A stretch of 64,000 nt of DNA from an uncultured Isosphaeraceae bacterium (GCA_945957605.1 CAMFLR010000009.1:186001-250000), one strand, 5' to 3'; numbered from the stretch's first letter, positions 1 to 9,900 are shown. Numbers and translations: made by a program. The notes: a model not told the origin generated them from the letters alone.

Positions 1-2
1 AA

Positions 3-953
3 GCCGCGGGCAACATCATTCAGGCCGAGAATGTCGAGACGGTCCCAGGCGGCGGTCCGTTCACGATGACAAAGACGACTGCTGCCGCCCCTGGTGTCAC
101 ACCTAAACTGCGTGGAGAGGCACTCCGTAAGGGACATCAACCGACCGTTGCCGCGTTAATGGCGAGGCGCATTGAGTTGATGCTGAAGACGCCTGAAGGT
201 CAGCAATTCGGCCTCCGCAATCCATGCAGCATGGCTGCGATACTCGCCGAGTGGGACGCTACCGCAGGTCTACCGACACTTCGCGAGATGTCGCGTATTT
301 GCCGCGAGCGCTACGCCCAACCTACGAATGGCCGCGACTGGACGAATCAAAATCTGGCCGTTTCGATCGCCAAATTCACCATGGCGCGCGACAAGGCCGG
401 CGATCGCGACGCGGTTCGCGAATATGCCGATTGGGTGAAAACAGTTTCGCCCGAATGGCTCGAAGGAAACGCCCTGGCCGTTTTGGAACCACTCCGTACC
501 AAGCCCAATGATCCCGCTCTGGCCGCCGCAGCCTCGTGGCTCTTCAGCGATCCCAAATCGCCTTGGACCAAATCCATTGGTCGCAAGGGTTCAAAGTCCA
601 CCTATCACCTCACGCAGCTTATCGTCTCACCGTTGATCGAAGTCCCTGCGTTCCGCGCCATGGTGCTCGCGGCGCTCGAAGACCACACACCCATCGGCAA
701 GGCGGACGCTCGCGACGAGAAGATCGTGAGCGTTCAACTCGACGAAGGAATGTCGATGAGCAGCAGCACGCGCAACGGCGAAGCCCCTGCAAAGAGCGGC
801 GCCGTCGAGACGCTTCGTACGTGCGACTTCTACGCGTGGCGGCTAGCGACGCTATCAGGATCCCCCGGCTTCAATCCCTGCTGGCCGGTAGCAAAGCGCG
901 ACGAAGCCCTCGTTGCGATGGCGAATTTCTTGAAACAGAAGGATAAGAAATAG
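3..953 (+). CDS. Unknown protein, probably 5'-partial
   Basis: I do not recognise this protein. The frame is open to the left edge, and codons before the first ATG (66) have the GC-rich third positions of coding sequence, so the gene may start outside the window; if ATG 66 is used the product is 295 aa. It is predicted mostly helical, with no signal peptide, membrane segment or catalytic motif. A conserved-looking part (about residues 45-165 from ATG 66) is rich in Trp and Ala, and the C-terminus has a compact segment with paired Cys-Asp-Phe-Tyr-Ala-Trp. It is co-directional with the retron-type genes that follow and separated from the next by 159 bp, so it could be a further cassette member or simply the gene next door. 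Function unknown. Confidence 0.7.
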   Translation, partial: AAGNIIQAENVETVPGGGPFTMTKTTAAAPGVTPKLRGEALRKGHQPTVAALMARRIELMLKTPEGQQFGLRNPCSMAAILAEWDATAGLPTLREMSRICRERYAQPTNGRDWTNQNLAVSIAKFTMARDKAGDRDAVREYADWVKTVSPEWLEGNALAVLEPLRTKPNDPALAAAASWLFSDPKSPWTKSIGRKGSKSTYHLTQLIVSPLIEVPAFRAMVLAALEDHTPIGKADARDEKIVSVQLDEGMSMSSSTRNGEAPAKSGAVETLRTCDFYAWRLATLSGSPGFNPCWPVAKRDEALVAMANFLKQKDKK

Positions 954-1112
954 AACAGCTTCTCGCCTAAACCGCGCGATGAAGGAACAATCGAGCATGG
1001 TTCGCGTTCTGTTTCATCGCTGTTTTCGAAACCGGGCGCTTGACCCAACCGGCTTCATACCCTATCCATGACAGCGAGATGTCGCGGAGTCGCGTGAACA
1101 TGGGGGGCTCTG

Positions 1113-3077
1113 ATGGATGGCAGCGAACGGGGCGGCGACTGGCTGCTGGTGCAAGAGCTGTTCGAGCGAGGCGACCCCGCGTTTGTCGACGAGCTGAGAA
1201 TGTTCGACAACGCGGATGCTCTCGGAGCCTTTGCCCAGCGCTGGATGGCCGATCGTCGTCCTGAAGCCCGCCAGTTACTCCAGGCCTATCTCGATCGGCC
1301 GCTCAACGCCTACCGGCATGAGGCCCTGGTAAAACGACTGTTCAAGCGCGCCGAAAATAGCCAAGACGACGAGGTAATGGCGTGGTTCTTAGTCGCCTTC
1401 GATCGTGCGGTTCGTCGCGTTCAAAATGTGAGTCGTCACTTTGAATCGGTGACCTTCGACCGCGAAGATCAGGCGAATGCGATGGCGGCGGCCTGGCGTA
1501 ACCAGGGGTTTGAATCGGTCGGAGTCTGGAAGAACTGGCAGAAGAAATATCAAGTTTCCGGGCGGCGAATGGAGCCCATCGCGGTCATTCCACCTGACAC
1601 AACAATGCCGCGCGGCATGATGATGCCCGCGGTTGACGTTTCATCGTGGAACTCAACGGCACGAAGATATGAACAATTCACGGTGCCAGACTGGGTCTAC
1701 ACACTCAAGCTGAATCCGAGCGATTTTCGCGAAAAGGCAATCCTCTCCGCAGCCAGCCGCAAAAAGCTCCAAAGCCGGCGTCTGTTTTCACTCAAGACGC
1801 GCTATTACTTGCAGCGCCGCGCCTGGCGGTATTTCCGCAAACTCGGCCGATCGCGGCCGCAAGATTACATCGCGGCGATAAAACCTGCCCTGCTCCAGTA
1901 TCGCGACGAAGACGCTTCCGACGGTATATCACTTCTCGATAACTGGGGCCTGATGCACGCGCTGTTTCATTTCAGCGATGTCATCAAATTCACGGAACGG
2001 AACGTACAGGTTACCGAAGGCCGCGCACTGGCCGACCTGGAGCCTGCGCCAATCTTCGCCAAACTCTGGAACGCCCAGCCACGCGCGTTCGTCGACTTGC
2101 TGCTTCAGGCGAGAAGCCGCGCAGTAAAAGGTTGGGCGACGAGGATGATCCGCCGGAACCTCGCGGCGATCGCGCCGTTGTTCTCTCTCGAGGAGCGGCT
2201 CAGCCTCCTTGCGAACGACGATCCCGAAGTCGTCAGTCTCGCTGCCGACCTGCTCCGCAACGATCCATCGCTCGCCGAGATTCCCGTCAAGCGCTGGTTG
2301 CAACTCGTCGACACATCGAGCCCAACTGCGCTCGAACTGCTTACTGAACTCATGAGTCGGCTGATTCCGCCGGAGCGCATCACGCTGATCGAGGCGTGTC
2401 GTCTTGCAATGGTGCGGCCATTGCTAGTCGCGCGAATGGGCTTTTTGTGGCTGAAAACCAAATCGCCGCATAATGACGAGGAATACAACGCACTGCTCGG
2501 GCTCGCCGATGCGGGTTCGCAACCGATCCGCGCCGAGATGCTCGCGTGGGTGGTCGCTGTCCTGTCGGCCTCGCCACTTTTCCGCAGCGATTGGGTTCTC
2601 GACTGGCTTGATTCGTCTCGCGAAGATGTTCGCAAATCGGCGTGGAATTGGTTTGAGACCGACCCCAGAGTTGCGAACGACGTCTCTCTCTGGCAGCGGC
2701 TCATGGAATCGCCCTACGACGATATTCGGCTGGGACTCGTTCATTTGTTCGAGGCGAGGACGCGGGGTGCGGAATCGATCAAACTCACACGCGGCGATCT
2801 CGATCCCGAGTTATTGAGGCTGCTCTGGGCTTCGGTCCTTCTGAACATTCATCGTGGAAACCGGGCCAAACCGGTTGTAGTCCAGCAAATACTCGCGCGG
2901 ATTGAATCGAAGCCGAACGACCTGCCTCAGTTACTGCCGTTGCTGGCCGTTGCTCTGCGGTCTCATCGCGGTCCAGAACTTCGCGCGGGATTGGCGGCAA
3001 TGGCACGGTTGGCGAGTCGCGACGAGTCGTTTATCGAGCTCATTCGTCAATCGATTCCTGAACTTCAGTTCCAGTGA
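1113..3077 (+). CDS. HEAT/ARM-repeat-like protein of retron cassette
   Basis: A 654-aa soluble protein without signal peptide. The N-terminal ~300 residues hold an unclassified region with a basic patch rich in Arg, Lys and Tyr (about residues 215-250). From about residue 330 to the end it consists of successive amphipathic helix pairs of roughly 35-40 residues with Leu/Ala-rich cores, ending with LARIESKPNDLPQLLPLLAV-like helices, as in HEAT/ARM solenoids. Such proteins act as scaffolds or sensors. The next gene starts about 60 bp downstream on the same strand and encodes a winged-helix/SWIM protein, followed by a retron RNA and RT. An ARM-like plus WHSWIM pair is what I recall for type XIII retrons, so a role as part of the effector/sensor module is inferred. 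The molecular activity is unknown. Confidence 0.72.
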   Translation: MDGSERGGDWLLVQELFERGDPAFVDELRMFDNADALGAFAQRWMADRRPEARQLLQAYLDRPLNAYRHEALVKRLFKRAENSQDDEVMAWFLVAFDRAVRRVQNVSRHFESVTFDREDQANAMAAAWRNQGFESVGVWKNWQKKYQVSGRRMEPIAVIPPDTTMPRGMMMPAVDVSSWNSTARRYEQFTVPDWVYTLKLNPSDFREKAILSAASRKKLQSRRLFSLKTRYYLQRRAWRYFRKLGRSRPQDYIAAIKPALLQYRDEDASDGISLLDNWGLMHALFHFSDVIKFTERNVQVTEGRALADLEPAPIFAKLWNAQPRAFVDLLLQARSRAVKGWATRMIRRNLAAIAPLFSLEERLSLLANDDPEVVSLAADLLRNDPSLAEIPVKRWLQLVDTSSPTALELLTELMSRLIPPERITLIEACRLAMVRPLLVARMGFLWLKTKSPHNDEEYNALLGLADAGSQPIRAEMLAWVVAVLSASPLFRSDWVLDWLDSSREDVRKSAWNWFETDPRVANDVSLWQRLMESPYDDIRLGLVHLFEARTRGAESIKLTRGDLDPELLRLLWASVLLNIHRGNRAKPVVVQQILARIESKPNDLPQLLPLLAVALRSHRGPELRAGLAAMARLASRDESFIELIRQSIPELQFQ

Positions 3078-3137
3078 CCGCGCGACGATCTTCACAGTGA
3101 CACATTGGAAAGAAATGGCCTGAAAACGATTATCAAT

Positions 3138-4832
3138 ATGAATATTACATTCGCATATCGAGGTCAGAGCGCTATTGTGTCGCAACGCGATAGCCTGGCG
3201 ATCTCGCTGGCGCCGAATCTACGACGTGATCGCGTTGCATTCGAAGGGGTGCTAAGGCAGCCACTTCGGTTTCGCGAGGCGGTGGGCGCGCTTCACGATG
3301 TTGTCGTCAGCGATCTGCGTTATCAGCAGAAAGATGATTCGGCGTATCAGGCGTATCTTGCAGAGCGCAAAAAGACTGAAAATGATATTCGACGCGCTGT
3401 TTCGGCTCAGGCTAGAGAGGTGATGACTAAGCAGGCTGCTGGGTTATCGAAGGCGGAAGTCGATGACATTACGAGTCGGTATGGCAAGATGAGGTCGCTC
3501 TACTGGAAAGCCCGGCAATCTTACTCGAATCACCTCCTGCGGTACGATCCCGAACTCTGGCGCTTGCTGATGCCGTGTGATCCTGTCATCACGGTTGCTC
3601 CCGATGCGCTGTTCTTCGAGTGCTTTAGCGCCGATGAGAGTAGCTATGGATGTTTGACGCTCGATCGCGGTGCGTTTAGCCAGGAACATAATGTCGCGCT
3701 CGGTACCACGAACGTGGATTACTCGTGGTCGCTCTACGAACACTTCCAGAAGCTGCGTAGCTACTGCGAAACGCGGTTTCAGATCGACCCATCTGGTTTT
3801 GAAGTACGAACCGAGCAGCAGGCGGACTATCGCGAAGAGAAGATCGACCTGCCGCAAAGCTGGCTGAGAGGCTTCATGCAGGTTCAGGCGGCGATGAGCC
3901 TGCCGATGCGCAAGGTGCCCGTTAGCCGCGAAGGGATCTACAACGTTCTCGCGTTTTTGAAACGCCATCGCGCAGCAAAGAGCCCTCGCGCAGTGCGATT
4001 CGAGCTCCGGCCGGGCAAGCCGGTGGTGATGATTCTCGAGCCCTGGGAAAAACGCATCACATTGCACTCGAATGTTTACTCAGGTGCGCGATCGGAAGAT
4101 ATTCGCGTTTGGGGCCGCGATCGCCTGCGATTGCTGGCACGGTTGCTTCCACTCCTCGATGAGGCTGAGGTCTATCTGCTCGGAACCGGCTTGCCGAGTT
4201 TCTGGTCGATTCGCATGGGCGAGATGCGTCTGCTGCTCGGCCTTTCGGGCTGGACTGCTAATGACTGGACCGGATCGACCGCGCTCGATCAACTTGCTCC
4301 ACCGGCCGAGCCTAGCCCTGCTCTGCTGGGAGACATTGCCAACGTATTCCGCGATAGCCCGACGCGAACTTTCGAGGAGATCCGTCAGCGCACTGGTGCG
4401 GCGCCGGCGTTTGTGGCGGCGGGTCTCAATCGCCTCGCCTTGATGGGGCAAGTGATTCACGATTTACACGCAAAGGTCTATCGCTGGCGCCAGATTATGC
4501 CTGTGCCGCTTGCCCTCGATCAGATGACTCCCGAAAGCCCAGAAACGGCTGCCGCCAAACAATTGGTGGAGCGAGGGAGCGTGCACGTCACGCGCGACGA
4601 TAAGCGTCCCGATGGCCTGCGTATTCTCGAAGGCTCGGTGCCAGAGCGACCTGTTTCGCTGCTGCTCGACGCCGATGGCCGAATGCTTCGCGGCAAATGC
4701 ACATGCTCTCACCACTTTACGGGAGGGTTGCGTAAAGGACCATGCCGCCACTTGCAGGCGCTTCGTGAAAGTGCAACAGCCCAGTTGCGAGCGCCGTCGA
4801 TGGACGCCTGGTATGCTTCGCTCGGTTCTTGA
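3138..4832 (+). CDS. Winged-helix + SWIM zinc-finger protein (WHSWIM) of retron cassette
   Basis: Starting at ATG 3138 gives 564 aa; an in-frame TTG at 3105 would add 11 residues but has no better ribosome site. Near the C-terminus the zinc-binding SWIM signature CxC-x12-CxH is complete: Cys521, Cys523, Cys536 and His538. Before it, about residues 398-450 read as a winged helix (sequence around EEIRQRTGAAPAFVAAGLNR, ending in a short beta wing with VYRW). The N-terminal 350 residues are unclassified and include a charged helical stretch near residues 75-125. SWIM domains bind DNA or proteins. With the ARM-like gene upstream and the retron RNA and RT downstream, it is inferred to be a structural or effector component that recognises msDNA or its loss. 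This domain combination fits type XIII retrons from memory of the published classification. Confidence 0.8.
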   Translation: MNITFAYRGQSAIVSQRDSLAISLAPNLRRDRVAFEGVLRQPLRFREAVGALHDVVVSDLRYQQKDDSAYQAYLAERKKTENDIRRAVSAQAREVMTKQAAGLSKAEVDDITSRYGKMRSLYWKARQSYSNHLLRYDPELWRLLMPCDPVITVAPDALFFECFSADESSYGCLTLDRGAFSQEHNVALGTTNVDYSWSLYEHFQKLRSYCETRFQIDPSGFEVRTEQQADYREEKIDLPQSWLRGFMQVQAAMSLPMRKVPVSREGIYNVLAFLKRHRAAKSPRAVRFELRPGKPVVMILEPWEKRITLHSNVYSGARSEDIRVWGRDRLRLLARLLPLLDEAEVYLLGTGLPSFWSIRMGEMRLLLGLSGWTANDWTGSTALDQLAPPAEPSPALLGDIANVFRDSPTRTFEEIRQRTGAAPAFVAAGLNRLALMGQVIHDLHAKVYRWRQIMPVPLALDQMTPESPETAAAKQLVERGSVHVTRDDKRPDGLRILEGSVPERPVSLLLDADGRMLRGKCTCSHHFTGGLRKGPCRHLQALRESATAQLRAPSMDAWYASLGS

Positions 4833-4924
4833 TCTCAGGCGTGCGCAAACGCCATGAGAATATGACTTCAATCTTCGCCGCGTTTTTCGTTGACAATGCA
4901 TAACTTCACAGGCAGAGTACGGCT

Positions 4925-5143
4925 AACGAGGTGGACCGCTTTCCGAGACCACCATGCTGCGGCGTTCCGCCGTGGCCGAGCTAGCTTCCTAGATTGCTTC
5001 CCCAGGAGCGTTGTTCTTTTGGCCCGCCACGCCTCCCGTACGGCGGGCTGAGTCAACCGTTGTCCCCGCCGTACGGGAGGCGTGGCGGGCCTCGGTGAAC
5101 GCCCCTGGTCGTCGCTTCGAAGTCGGAAGCGGTTCACCTCGTT
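4925..5143 (+). ncRNA. Retron non-coding RNA (msr-msd)
   Basis: This 219-nt segment lies between the WHSWIM gene and the RT start and folds as a retron RNA. The ends (4925-4946 and 5123-5143) pair over 21 bp with one bulged T (4942) and one G-T wobble, as expected of a1/a2. Just inside a1 are two small stem-loops, 4949-4975 (CCAC/GTGG plus GGCG/CGCC) and 4981-4992 (CTAG-cttc-CTAG), in the msr position. Then comes the msd: a basal stem 5002-5012 with 5098-5108 (10 of 11 paired), an internal loop, and a perfect 27-bp stem 5021-5047 with 5065-5091 closed by a 17-nt loop. The RT begins 34 nt after a2. In retrons the RT copies the msd into ssDNA linked 2'-5' to a branching G in the msr; I cannot fix the branching G here. 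A predicted msDNA of about 100-110 nt is inference. Confidence 0.92.
5021..5091. repeat. Perfect 27-bp inverted repeat, msd stem
   Basis: Bases 5021-5047 are the exact reverse complement of 5065-5091, with a 17-nt spacer (5048-5064). A perfect 27-bp palindrome is far beyond chance in 64 kb. Its placement at the tip of the msd, inside the a1/a2 duplex, explains it as the retron reverse-transcription template. The GC-rich arm could have been derived from a dispersed REP-like repeat, which a genome-wide copy count would show. Confidence 0.95.
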
Positions 5144-5177
5144 TTTCACGTCATCTCAGAGATTGGCCGACGTCCCC

Positions 5178-6833
5178 ATGAATCTCTTCGAGTTGATCCG
5201 CCGGCTAGTCTTCGGCGACCCGCCTCAATCCACCCGCGAAGTTCGCTTCCTCGACGAAGTCCCGCCACCGCCACCGCCGCCCGTATCAAGCAATCCAATC
5301 CTGTCACCAACGGCTTCGATTCCCGAACCACAATCCGACCCCTATTTTGTCGCTGACGCGAACGGGCCGGCGATCAAGGCGAAGCGGTCGTTTGACCTTA
5401 ATCCCAATACGTACGCACCAATAACGCGGCAGGAGATCAAGAACGCGGCCAAGGGAACGAGCCTGTTCGCCAATCCGTGGTTCGGCCGTCGCGACCTCAT
5501 TCCGCCTGCCGATGATCCTCGAACGCAACTGATCGACCGCGCGCTCGTAACTCAGGGGCTGCTCTCGCCCGAGCAACTGCACGAGATTCACGAGATCGGC
5601 GCTCTGATGGATCAGATCAAGCCGACCTTTGCTGCAATCGACCACAAAGCAGCGGTCGAAGGTGAGGCGGCCGTTGCGGCAGACCGTGAGGCCCGTGCGC
5701 GATTGAAGGCGCGGAAAAAGGCCGAAGCGGTCGAGCGCAAAAGACGGCGAGCAGCTGAAATCGCACATCGCAAAGCAACCGAGATCACGTTTCTGGGACG
5801 AGGTGTCAGCGGACGGCTCGGCGATCATCGCTCCGACGTTGATGCTCTGACGACGGCTGGGCTTCCCGTTCTGTCGAAACCGGCTGACCTCGCGGCCGCG
5901 CTCGGGATTTCAATCTCGAAACTTCGCTGGCTGGCATTTCACAGCGAGGCGGCGTCGCGGGTTCATTACGTTCAGTTCACCGTACCGAAAAAAAGCGGTG
6001 GTACTCGCACTCTGAGTGCGCCGTATGTTGGCCTTGCCAAAGCGCAGCGCTGGATACTTGATGAGATCATCAATAAGTTACCCGTGGAACCGTGTGCTCA
6101 CGGATTTGTGACGGGACGAAGTATTCTGAGCAACGCCCAGCCGCACTGTCAGAGGGCGATTGTGGTGAATATGGATTTGCAGGGGTTCTTCCCCAGCATC
6201 GGATTCCCTCGCGTGCGGAGCGTGTTCCAGAGGCTCGGCTATTCGCCATCGGTGGCGACGATCCTTGCCCTGCTCTGCACCGAATGCCCGCGCAGGACGG
6301 TGATTTATGATGGTGTGACCTATCACGTCGCAACAGGGAAACGCGGGTTGCCTCAGGGGGCTTGTACGAGTCCAGGCCTGTCAAATCAGGTCGCGCGCCG
6401 GCTTGATAAACGGCTAACGGGCATGGCCACAAAGCTTGGTCTCTCATACACCCGCTATGCCGACGATCTGACGTTTTCGGGCGATGCCGAACTTGAAGGA
6501 CGAGTCGGCTACCTCATGGCCAGAATCCGCCACATCGCTCAAGACGAGGGATTCGCCGTCAACGAAGAAAAGAGCCGGGTTCTTCGGCAAGGCACTTCAC
6601 AGATGGTGACTGGCCTTGTCGTTAACGATCGACCAGGCGTCCGTCGCGAAGAAGTTCGCCAGCTCCGTGCGATTCTTCACAAGGCGCGAATTGAAGGGCT
6701 CGAGAAGCAGAACACGTTTGGCCATCCGCATTTTGTCGCGTGGCTTCAAGGAAAAATTGCCTTCGTGGCGATGGCACGACCGGAAACAGGCAAAAAGCTT
6801 CGCGACGAGTTGGATCGGATTCTAAAAGTCTGA
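5178..6833 (+). CDS. Retron reverse transcriptase
   Basis: A 551-aa RNA-directed DNA polymerase. The palm motifs are complete: MDLQGFFPSI with catalytic Asp333 (motif A), LPQGACTSP near residue 390, and YADD at 427-430. Two retron hallmarks are present: NAxxH at 319-323 (NAQPH) and VTG at 477-479. The start is ATG 5178, 34 nt after the retron RNA; an in-frame GTG at 5082 would lie inside the msd hairpin and is rejected. The first ~230 residues are an unusual extension: a proline run (about 29-35), a long Lys/Arg/Glu/Ala-rich predicted coiled coil (about 155-200), then a small helical segment before the VPKKSGGTR fingers motif. It should synthesise msDNA from the adjacent RNA. A weak hairpin downstream lacks a T-run on this strand. 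No maturase, endonuclease or integrase domain is visible, which argues against a group II intron. Confidence 0.95.
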   Translation: MNLFELIRRLVFGDPPQSTREVRFLDEVPPPPPPPVSSNPILSPTASIPEPQSDPYFVADANGPAIKAKRSFDLNPNTYAPITRQEIKNAAKGTSLFANPWFGRRDLIPPADDPRTQLIDRALVTQGLLSPEQLHEIHEIGALMDQIKPTFAAIDHKAAVEGEAAVAADREARARLKARKKAEAVERKRRRAAEIAHRKATEITFLGRGVSGRLGDHRSDVDALTTAGLPVLSKPADLAAALGISISKLRWLAFHSEAASRVHYVQFTVPKKSGGTRTLSAPYVGLAKAQRWILDEIINKLPVEPCAHGFVTGRSILSNAQPHCQRAIVVNMDLQGFFPSIGFPRVRSVFQRLGYSPSVATILALLCTECPRRTVIYDGVTYHVATGKRGLPQGACTSPGLSNQVARRLDKRLTGMATKLGLSYTRYADDLTFSGDAELEGRVGYLMARIRHIAQDEGFAVNEEKSRVLRQGTSQMVTGLVVNDRPGVRREEVRQLRAILHKARIEGLEKQNTFGHPHFVAWLQGKIAFVAMARPETGKKLRDELDRILKV

Positions 6834-6845
6834 GCATCAGAACTG

Positions 6846-6870
6846 AGAAAAAGACGCGGAATAATCCGCG
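6846..6870 (-). terminator. Intrinsic terminator of the BlaR1-like gene
   Basis: On the minus strand, 43 bp after the BlaR1-like stop, CGCGGA-ttat-TCCGCG (6855-6870) is followed by a T-rich run (6848-6852 on the complement). It is short but well placed. Confidence 0.6.
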
Positions 6871-6912
6871 CCAAGTTCGCAGTTGATTGCTGCGCATTCA
6901 TTTGATTGAGCG

Positions 6913-9900
6913 TTACTTCGGATACTTGTCCAGCGCTGCGCCAACCGCTTTACCGATAGCCCTGTACCAAAGATCCTTCGCGAGCACTTTTCCGTCGGGG
7001 CCAATCACTATGGCGGCTGGAGTTTTTTGGTCGTCAACCCCATAGGCTGAGCTGATCGGGTTCGACATTGAACCGATGATGGCCTGGTCCCACTGTTGTC
7101 CCTTCTCTTCGATAAACTTCCTCGCCTCGGTGTTGTCAGCAGCGGAAAGCAGGCTGAGAATTGTGAAGCGCGGATCTTTGCCGAACTTCTGGTGCACCTC
7201 GTTCAACCGAGGAACTTGCAGTCGAGACTGCATATCCCACATCGTTCCGAAGTCGAGCAGCAAAACTTTGCCCTTGAAGTCGCCCGGCACCGCGAGCTTC
7301 TTACCATCGACTGTCGTGACTTCAAATGCGGGTGCAGGCTCTCCCACTTTGAGAACGAGCCTGGGTTGGAGTTGCAGCGCACCAAGCGCGAGCGGTTCGT
7401 CGCTCTGACCACCCGCAATCGGCGGGACAGTGAAGACATGCACGATTCTCGCGAAGGGACTGATGTTATGGTTCGGACTCTCTTCGTTCACTCGAACCGA
7501 CAAACGATACTCGCCGGGCAACACGTCATCGATTCGGAACGAGCCATCAGGTTGAAGGCCGACATTCATGGCGACGCGTTGCTCCTCATATTCGCGTCCC
7601 TCAGCGCTGTCGTACCAGCGCTGCGACCACTCGCTCCATTCTCTGTTCTCAAGTGATGTCTTTCCTCGGAACATCTTCAATGGATATGGGGTTATGGCGC
7701 GGTTGGTCTCGATAGTCGCCGTCGATCTCTCGGTAAAATCGATAGCTTTCGTCCAGCCCTTTGGCAACTCGACTCGCCCCACGATGGGACGGCCTCTACC
7801 CCCGGCCGTCACCGTGATTTTTTGGCCCGGCTCGAGCCGAACCGGCATGCCAAGACCCCAGACTCGTCCTGGCTTATCACTGCTCTCGTTTCGCGAGATT
7901 CGCAGTCCGTCGATGGGGATAACCTTCTTGAACACGAACCGGCCATCCTGATCGGTCGTCGTCTTGCGATGAAATGAGACCCTGCAAAATTCCGTCGAGC
8001 GGTTCTGCGTGAAGCCGCGTAACTCAAGATCCAGATTCCCAGCCGGCTGGCTTCCGATCATGTAGCGTCCTTCAATTTCGCCATACGGCTTCGATTCGAC
8101 AACGAGGTTCTGATCTAACGTTGCCTTGCTGGCGATCGCATAGAAGTCATCGCTCACGATTAAGGCGGCGCTCAAATTCCCGTATTGAGGAATCGAGAAT
8201 GAGCCATCGGCGCTGGTAACCTCGTCCCGACCTTTACCGTTCATGCCACGGACATTGATTCCGTTGTCGCTTATGTTGAATCCTTCGTTAAGCTGCGTGC
8301 TGTAAACACGAGCGCCGACAAGCGGCTTGCCGTCGGGACGAATCACTTTTCCGCGCGGGCCAGCCGCAATACCGGGGACGAGCGAGATGTTGTAGTCGAG
8401 TATCGTCCGTTCGTCGCGCCGGAAAGCCCGCGAAACGAAGGTTTGGAACCCAGGTGATTGCACGCGGATTTTGAAGAGATCGGCGGCAACGGGAAGGTTC
8501 ACGTGCAGTTCGCCTTGATAGACCATGCCGGAAAATCCAGCATGTGACATGGTAGTCCAGGTGGCTGGTTCTCCAGTCTTCGGGTCAACGATTCCATACT
8601 CAACCGATGCCCTGTCGACCCGCTTCTTGGTTACAGAATCGCGAATCGTGCCGCGAATCGAGTGCGATTCGAAGAGTGTGAAGGTTACTTCATCAGAGGA
8701 TGGTGGTGTGGACTCCAATATGAGGTCAAGATAGCCTTGTCGCATCACATTGACCTTCGTTTCATCATCCGGAGCATCGTTCCAGCGGAACCGGCCTTCG
8801 GCGTCGGTCCAGAAGAACGCGCCCAGATCGCGATATCCGCGCCAGGTGTCGAAGTTGACGAACGCGCCTGCAATTGGCTTCCCGCCGCTATCGACTACGC
8901 GGCCCTTGAAAGGGCGAGGCCGGCCCAGCTTGATTTCGACTTGCTGTACAGCCGATCCGATTTTCACTTGCTGGTCTCCCGGCGCGTGACCTTTGGCCAT
9001 CGCTACGAGAAACCAATCGCCCGATTTCACCTGACCAGTACGGAAATGACCGTCGACGTCGGTGGTGACGGTGAATTCTGTCAGATCAGAGAACAACGCT
9101 CCTTTATAGGAGGCGGATAGCACACGAGCCCCAGCGACGGGCTTGCCATCGGCGCTGACCACCCGGCCTTCAATCGGCACCCCCTTCTTCATGACCGTCA
9201 CGGCTGTGCCAGCGCGGAGATTGGCGATCTTGGGGATGATTTCCTTCTGGGAATAGTCTCGACCGCTGAGATAATCGTGGTGAACGACATAGAAGCCCAG
9301 TAACTCACCTGTCGTCTCGGGTGCTCCTGCCGTTTGCCATTTGCCGTCGGCACCTGAGGTGGCCAGTAGATCGAACATCAGTTCGTGGGGATCCTTCGTC
9401 TTGTAGTTATGGCTCCAAATATGGACTACTGCACCCGATATGGGATGGCCATCCTCATCGCGAATGACTCCGCCAAGCTTTTCTCCTTGATGAAGTTTGA
9501 TCGTCTCGCCATCGGGGATTGGCTTGGCAGGATCTCCGCCCCAATTAAAACGTTGCATCGCCCGATCAGCGCTCCAAACGTCGACGCTGAAACTTGTGTC
9601 GGCTGGGCCTGTGGAGTGTAAGATGTGAACATTGCCTAGCGCATCGATCTTAGGCCACTCGCGACGAAGGCCAATGCTTAACCGCACCTGGGCATTGGCA
9701 ACCGGCTCCCCCGTATCGGCGGCGACCACGTGCAGATGAAACACGCGCCCGGCGGCTTTCGGTATGGCTGCCTCTGCAACGGCCGTAGGTTCGACAACAA
9801 CGGCTGCATGCGCTTCGCGACGGACGAGTTGAATGGTGCCAACGATTGTCGCCATGGCGACCGCGAGCGAGGTGATGATCATGCGTGCGGGCAAGCCAGG

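Noticed and set aside
5021-5091. 27-bp inverted repeat as a simple transcription terminator of the WHSWIM gene
   Set aside because: No T-run follows, it is 190 bp downstream of the stop, and it is nested within two further pairings that fit a retron msd.
5082-5177. Upstream in-frame GTG start for the reverse transcriptase
   Set aside because: It falls within the right arm of the msd stem; the extra 32 residues would be encoded by the retron RNA. ATG 5178 lies just after a2.
5178-6833. RT as part of a group II intron or a diversity-generating retroelement
   Set aside because: No maturase or endonuclease domain, no intron domain V/VI, and no template/variable repeat pair nearby; NAxxH and VTG motifs and the a1/a2 RNA point to a retron.
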